Positions 34,335 to 37,060 of a stretch of DNA of 37,060 bases are shown piece after piece. Each line of letters opens with the position of its first letter. Positions within the stretch are counted from its first letter, which is position 1. The notes beneath the pieces were generated by a model. The model was given only the letters and a program-made list of their open reading frames with translations. It ran no database searches and had not been told where the DNA came from. The stretch comes from an uncultured Nocardioides sp. (GTDB taxonomy: Bacteria; Actinomycetota; Actinomycetes; Propionibacteriales; Nocardioidaceae). Position numbers and translations under genes: made by a program. The stretch lies in contig CADCUM010000045.1 in the NCBI GenBank assembly GCA_902805885.1, forward strand, positions 1 to 37,060. Direction: 5' to 3'.

Positions 34335-34363
34335 GTCCTACGGTCTCGTGGGTTGTCGACCAA
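34335..34363 (-). promoter_or_regulatory. Possible gltA promoter
   Basis: On the minus strand TTGGTC (34363-34358), 17 bases and TAGGAC (34340-34335) make a plausible promoter, but the start point would fall at or after the ribosome site AGGAG. An alternative -10, TAGGTT at 34367-34362, would give a normal leader. I cannot decide between them. Confidence 0.35.
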
Positions 34364-34440
34364 CCTATCCGCGGTGGGGGACCGGCGCGAACCCGCCTCC
34401 CAGTGGGTGGTCCGGCGCCGGCGAGCGGGGGCCCCGCATT

Positions 34441-34657
34441 TTGACCCTCCCCGGCGCCGCGCCGTACTGTTGCTCGTCGCGACTCCTGCCGCGCCCGTCC
34501 CCCTCGTCTCCTCGAGGGATCGGGTGCAGATCCGGACGTCATCCCCGCCGGCACGTCGGTCAGGGGAGCGAGCCGGGCCGTGTTCGTCAGAAGCCGCAGC
34601 ACCACACCGGGCAGGACACCTCCCGCCCGGACCTACGAACGAGAACGGGACTCAGCC
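34441..34657 (+). promoter_or_regulatory. Strong promoter and long structured leader of rplM-rpsI
   Basis: TTGACC (34441-34446), 18 bases and TACTGT (34465-34470) form the best sigma-70-like promoter in the window. Transcription from about 34477 leaves a ~180-base leader with no gene. It can fold: CCCTCG (34501-34506) with CGAGGG (34513-34518), and CCGGGC (34607-34612) with GCCCGG (34625-34630) enclosing a small AGG/CCT pair. The second hairpin ends 27 bases before the GTG. L13 leaders control this operon in other phyla. Confidence 0.65.
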
Positions 34658-35101
34658 GTGCGCACGTACAGCCCCAAGCCCGCTGACATCCAGCGTGAGT
34701 GGCTCGTCATCGACGCCACCGACGTGGTCCTGGGCCGCCTCGCCGTCCAGACCGCCAACCTCCTCCGCGGCAAGCACAAGCCGACCTTCGCCCCCCACAT
34801 GGACATGGGCGACTTCGTGATCATCGTCAACGCCTCCAAGGTGTCGCTGTCGGGGACGAAGAAGACCACCAAGATGGCCTACCGCCACTCCGGCTACCCG
34901 GGCGGCCTCTCCGCCACGCCGTTCGGCGAGCTCCTCGAGAAGGACGCGCGCAAGGCCATCGAGAAGGCTGTCTGGGGCATGCTCCCCAAGAACAAGCTCG
35001 GTCGCCAGATGCTGAAGAAGCTCAAGGTCTACTCCGGCCCCGACCACCCGCACGCGGCCCAGCAGGCCACCCCGTTCGAGATCACGCAGATCTCCCAGTA
35101 A
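34658..35101 (+). CDS. rplM: 50S ribosomal protein L13
   Basis: The 147-residue protein starts [15 protein letters not shown] and contains '[36 protein letters not shown]', '[12 protein letters not shown]' and '[18 protein letters not shown]', all diagnostic of L13, an early-assembly 23S rRNA binder. GTG 34658 matches the conserved N-terminus; the frame is open 26 codons upstream through the leader and was not extended. GGGA lies 7 bases upstream. rpsI begins 17 bases after the stop. Confidence 0.97.
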   Translation: MRTYSPKPADIQREWLVIDATDVVLGRLAVQTANLLRGKHKPTFAPHMDMGDFVIIVNASKVSLSGTKKTTKMAYRHSGYPGGLSATPFGELLEKDARKAIEKAVWGMLPKNKLGRQMLKKLKVYSGPDHPHAAQQATPFEITQISQ

Positions 35102-35118
35102 GCGACTGAGGACCACAG

Positions 35119-35631
35119 ATGACTGAGAACACTGCTGCCTCCACGGGCGAGGTCGAGGAGACCTTCGAGCCGAACGCCGACGGCGTGGCCTACACCTCCG
35201 AGAGCGACTCCTCGCTCGAGACCCCCGCCCGCCCCGCCGCCCTCGCGCCCGCCGGCGCCACCGGCCGCCGCAAGGAGGCCGTCGCCCGCGTGCGCATCGT
35301 CCCCGGCACCGGCGAGTGGACCATCAACGGCCGCACGCTCGAGAACTACTTCCCCAACAAGCTGCACCAGCAGATCGCGAACGAGCCGTTCACGACGCTG
35401 CAGCTCGACGGCCGCTTCGACGTGATCGCCCGCATCCACGGTGGCGGCATCGCCGGCCAGGCCGGCGCCCTGCGTCTCGGCGTGGCCCGCTGCCTCAACG
35501 CGATCGACGTCGAGGCCAACCGCCCCACCCTCAAGAAGGCCGGCCTGCTCACCCGTGACGCCCGCGTCGTGGAGCGCAAGAAGGCCGGGCTCAAGAAGGC
35601 CCGCAAGGCTTCGCAGTTCTCGAAGCGCTGA
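35119..35631 (+). CDS. rpsI: 30S ribosomal protein S9
   Basis: The 170-residue protein has an acidic N-terminal extension of about 45 residues, usual in actinobacteria, then the S9 core '[24 protein letters not shown]' and '[19 protein letters not shown]'. It ends in the invariant '[11 protein letters not shown]' tail, whose last residue reaches the P-site tRNA. GAGGA at 35108-35112 lies 6 bases before ATG. It follows rplM in the standard pair. Confidence 0.97.
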   Translation: MTENTAASTGEVEETFEPNADGVAYTSESDSSLETPARPAALAPAGATGRRKEAVARVRIVPGTGEWTINGRTLENYFPNKLHQQIANEPFTTLQLDGRFDVIARIHGGGIAGQAGALRLGVARCLNAIDVEANRPTLKKAGLLTRDARVVERKKAGLKKARKASQFSKR

Positions 35632-35640
35632 TCTCGCGCC

Positions 35641-35736
35641 GCGTGCCGGGCACCTGGCGGCGTTGTCGGCGGTCGACGACCCGCTCCGCTCGAAGGTCGC
35701 CTTCCCGCCTCCGCCTTGCCAGGCACTCCGGCACGC
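35641..35736. repeat. Long-range inverted repeat between rpsI and glmM
   Basis: GCGTGCCGG (35641-35649) pairs perfectly with CCGGCACGC (35728-35736). After a 3-by-4 internal loop, CCTGGC (35653-35658) pairs with GCCAGG (35718-35723). A further GGCG (35659-35662) can pair with CGCC (35712-35715) past a TT bulge. The arms start 9 bases after the rpsI stop and end 11 bases before the glmM ribosome site. It may be a terminator, attenuator or RNA-processing structure; no T-run follows. Confidence 0.6.
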
Positions 35737-35758
35737 GACGCGACTCCAAGGAGCAGAC

Positions 35759-37060
35759 GTGACGGGACGACTCTTCGGCACGGACGGGGTCCGGGGCCTG
35801 GCCAACGCCTCTCTGACGGCGGAGCTGGCCCTGGACCTGTCCGTGGCCGCGGCCCACGTCCTGGCCGACCGGGGCGAGTTCGAGGGTCACCGTCCTCGCG
35901 CCGTGGTCGGCCGCGACACCCGCATCTCGGGCCAGTTCCTCGAGGCAGCGGTCGTCGCCGGGCTGGCCTCGGCCGGCGTCGACGTGCTGCTGCTGGGCGT
36001 GCTGCCGACCCCGGGGGTCGCCCACCTCACCGACCGGCTGGGCGTCGACCTCGGCGTGATGCTGTCGGCGAGCCACAACCCCATGCCCGACAACGGCATC
36101 AAGTTCCTGGCCCGCGGTGGCCGCAAGCTCGACGACGCGATCGAGATCGCCATCGAGGAGCGGATGAGGGAGGAGTGGCAGCGCCCGACCGGTGGTGACG
36201 TCGGCCGGGTGACGTCGTACGACGCCGCCGTCGAGGAGTACGCCGCCCACCTCGTCTCCACGGTCGGCACCCCGCTGGCCGGCCTGCGCGTGGTGCTCGA
36301 CTGTGCCGAGGGCGCCGCCTCCGTGGTGGGTCCGAAGGCCCTGCGCGACGCCGGTGCCGAGGTCATCGCGATCCACGCCGATCCCGACGGCCTCAACATC
36401 AACGACAACTGCGGCTCCACCCACCTCGAGTCGCTCCGGGCGGCCGTCCTCGAGCACGGCGCCGACGCCGGGTTCGCCCTCGACGGCGACTCCGACCGCT
36501 GCCTGGCGGTGTGCCACGAGGGCCACGTCGTCGACGGCGACCAGATCCTCGCGGTCCTGGCCCTCGGGATGCGCGACGAGGGTCGCCTGGTCAAGGACAC
36601 GGTCGTGGCCACGGTGATGAGCAACCTCGGCTTCGTGACGGCGCTGCGGGCGGCCGGGGTGGGGGTCCGCCAGACCAAGGTCGGTGACCGCTACGTCCTC
36701 GAGGCGATGCGGGTCTCGGGCTACAACCTCGGCGGCGAGCAGTCGGGCCACGTCATCCTCAGCGACCACGCGACGACGGGCGACGGCATCCTCACCGCCC
36801 TCAAGGTCCTCGAGCGGATGGCCGTCACGGGAGAGAGCCTCCAGTCCCTCGCGTCGGTGATGACGCGGCTTCCCCAGGTGCTCGTCAACGTCCCTGACGT
36901 CGACAAGGGGCGGGCCGACGAGGACGCGGTCCTCGCCGCGGCGCTCGCCGAGGAGGAGGCGGCGCTGGGCGACACCGGCCGGATCCTGCTGCGGCCCTCC
37001 GGCACGGAGCCGCTGGTGCGGGTGATGGTGGATGCGCCGACCGAGGACGGGGCACGGGCC
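35759..37060 (+). CDS. glmM: Phosphoglucosamine mutase (3' partial)
   Basis: 434 residues are visible; the frame runs off the window about 10-15 residues short of the usual length. GlmM converts glucosamine-6-phosphate to glucosamine-1-phosphate for peptidoglycan. The start is GTG 35759, [13 protein letters not shown], with AAGGAG 5 bases upstream. The phosphoserine loop is '[15 protein letters not shown]' with Ser105, the Mg site is DGDSDR with Asp242, Asp244 and Asp246, the sugar-binding loop is 'GGEQSGH', and the phosphate-binding loop is '[12 protein letters not shown]'. rplM-rpsI-glmM is the common actinobacterial order. Confidence 0.96.
   Translation, partial: MTGRLFGTDGVRGLANASLTAELALDLSVAAAHVLADRGEFEGHRPRAVVGRDTRISGQFLEAAVVAGLASAGVDVLLLGVLPTPGVAHLTDRLGVDLGVMLSASHNPMPDNGIKFLARGGRKLDDAIEIAIEERMREEWQRPTGGDVGRVTSYDAAVEEYAAHLVSTVGTPLAGLRVVLDCAEGAASVVGPKALRDAGAEVIAIHADPDGLNINDNCGSTHLESLRAAVLEHGADAGFALDGDSDRCLAVCHEGHVVDGDQILAVLALGMRDEGRLVKDTVVATVMSNLGFVTALRAAGVGVRQTKVGDRYVLEAMRVSGYNLGGEQSGHVILSDHATTGDGILTALKVLERMAVTGESLQSLASVMTRLPQVLVNVPDVDKGRADEDAVLAAALAEEEAALGDTGRILLRPSGTEPLVRVMVDAPTEDGARA

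Overview
The window is a ~37 kb chromosomal segment from a high-GC Gram-positive actinobacterium. Base composition, frequent GTG starts, ribosomal proteins, the Fn3/MoxR/DUF58/transglutaminase cluster, a class E sortase and a TIGR03086 protein fit a Nocardioides-like member of the Nocardioidaceae. That placement is an inference from protein character; no database search was run. No tRNA, rRNA, CRISPR array, insertion sequence or phage gene was found, and no gene-free stretch exceeds 300 bases.

Layout. (1) 1-6684, plus strand: the 3' part of a secreted fibronectin-III protein, then a MoxR AAA+ ATPase, a DUF58 protein and a membrane transglutaminase-like protein. They are tightly spaced or overlapping, so likely one operon. 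(2) 6685-10840: the translation/transcription operon infA-rpmJ-rpsM-rpsK-rpsD-rpoA-rplQ, with a long leader and a strong terminator. (3) 10944-13353, minus strand: a four-gene block of arsR, an SRPBCC protein, a TIGR03086 protein and a ketopantoate reductase-like gene. The first three overlap by 4 bases each. arsR has its own promoter flanked by two matching inverted repeats. (4) 13463-14888: truA and an RsmC-like methyltransferase, overlapping. (5) 14904-20262: class E sortase and cytochrome P450 (minus), a YghZ-type aldo/keto reductase coupled to a CoA-disulfide-reductase-like flavoenzyme (plus), and a DDAH-type hydrolase (minus). (6) 20313-25727: a cold-shock gene with a long structured 5' UTR, a small acidic protein, an ABC-F ATPase coupled to a double GNAT acetyltransferase, an unknown gene and an HtrA-like protease. 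(7) 25842-31680: a very large secreted amylopullulanase with a maltose-regulator-like operator and a terminator. (8) 31681-34324, minus: an MFS transporter and citrate synthase. (9) 34441-37060: rplM-rpsI with a strong promoter and long leader, then glmM, which runs off the window.

How it fits together. The housekeeping backbone (infA...rplQ, truA, rplM-rpsI, glmM) is usually more compact in actinobacteria. Here accessory genes lie between rplQ and truA (about 2.5 kb) and between the methyltransferase and rplM (about 20 kb). The accessory genes look like resident chromosomal genes of matching composition rather than a recent mobile island. The features most worth a second look are regulatory: structured leaders and spacers in the ribosomal operons, a two-site ArsR operator, a long inverted repeat between rpsI and glmM, a cspA-like 5' UTR, and several genes with a -10 box 6-7 bases before the start codon (probable leaderless mRNAs). 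At protein level, the transglutaminase-like protein lacks the catalytic Cys and Asp.
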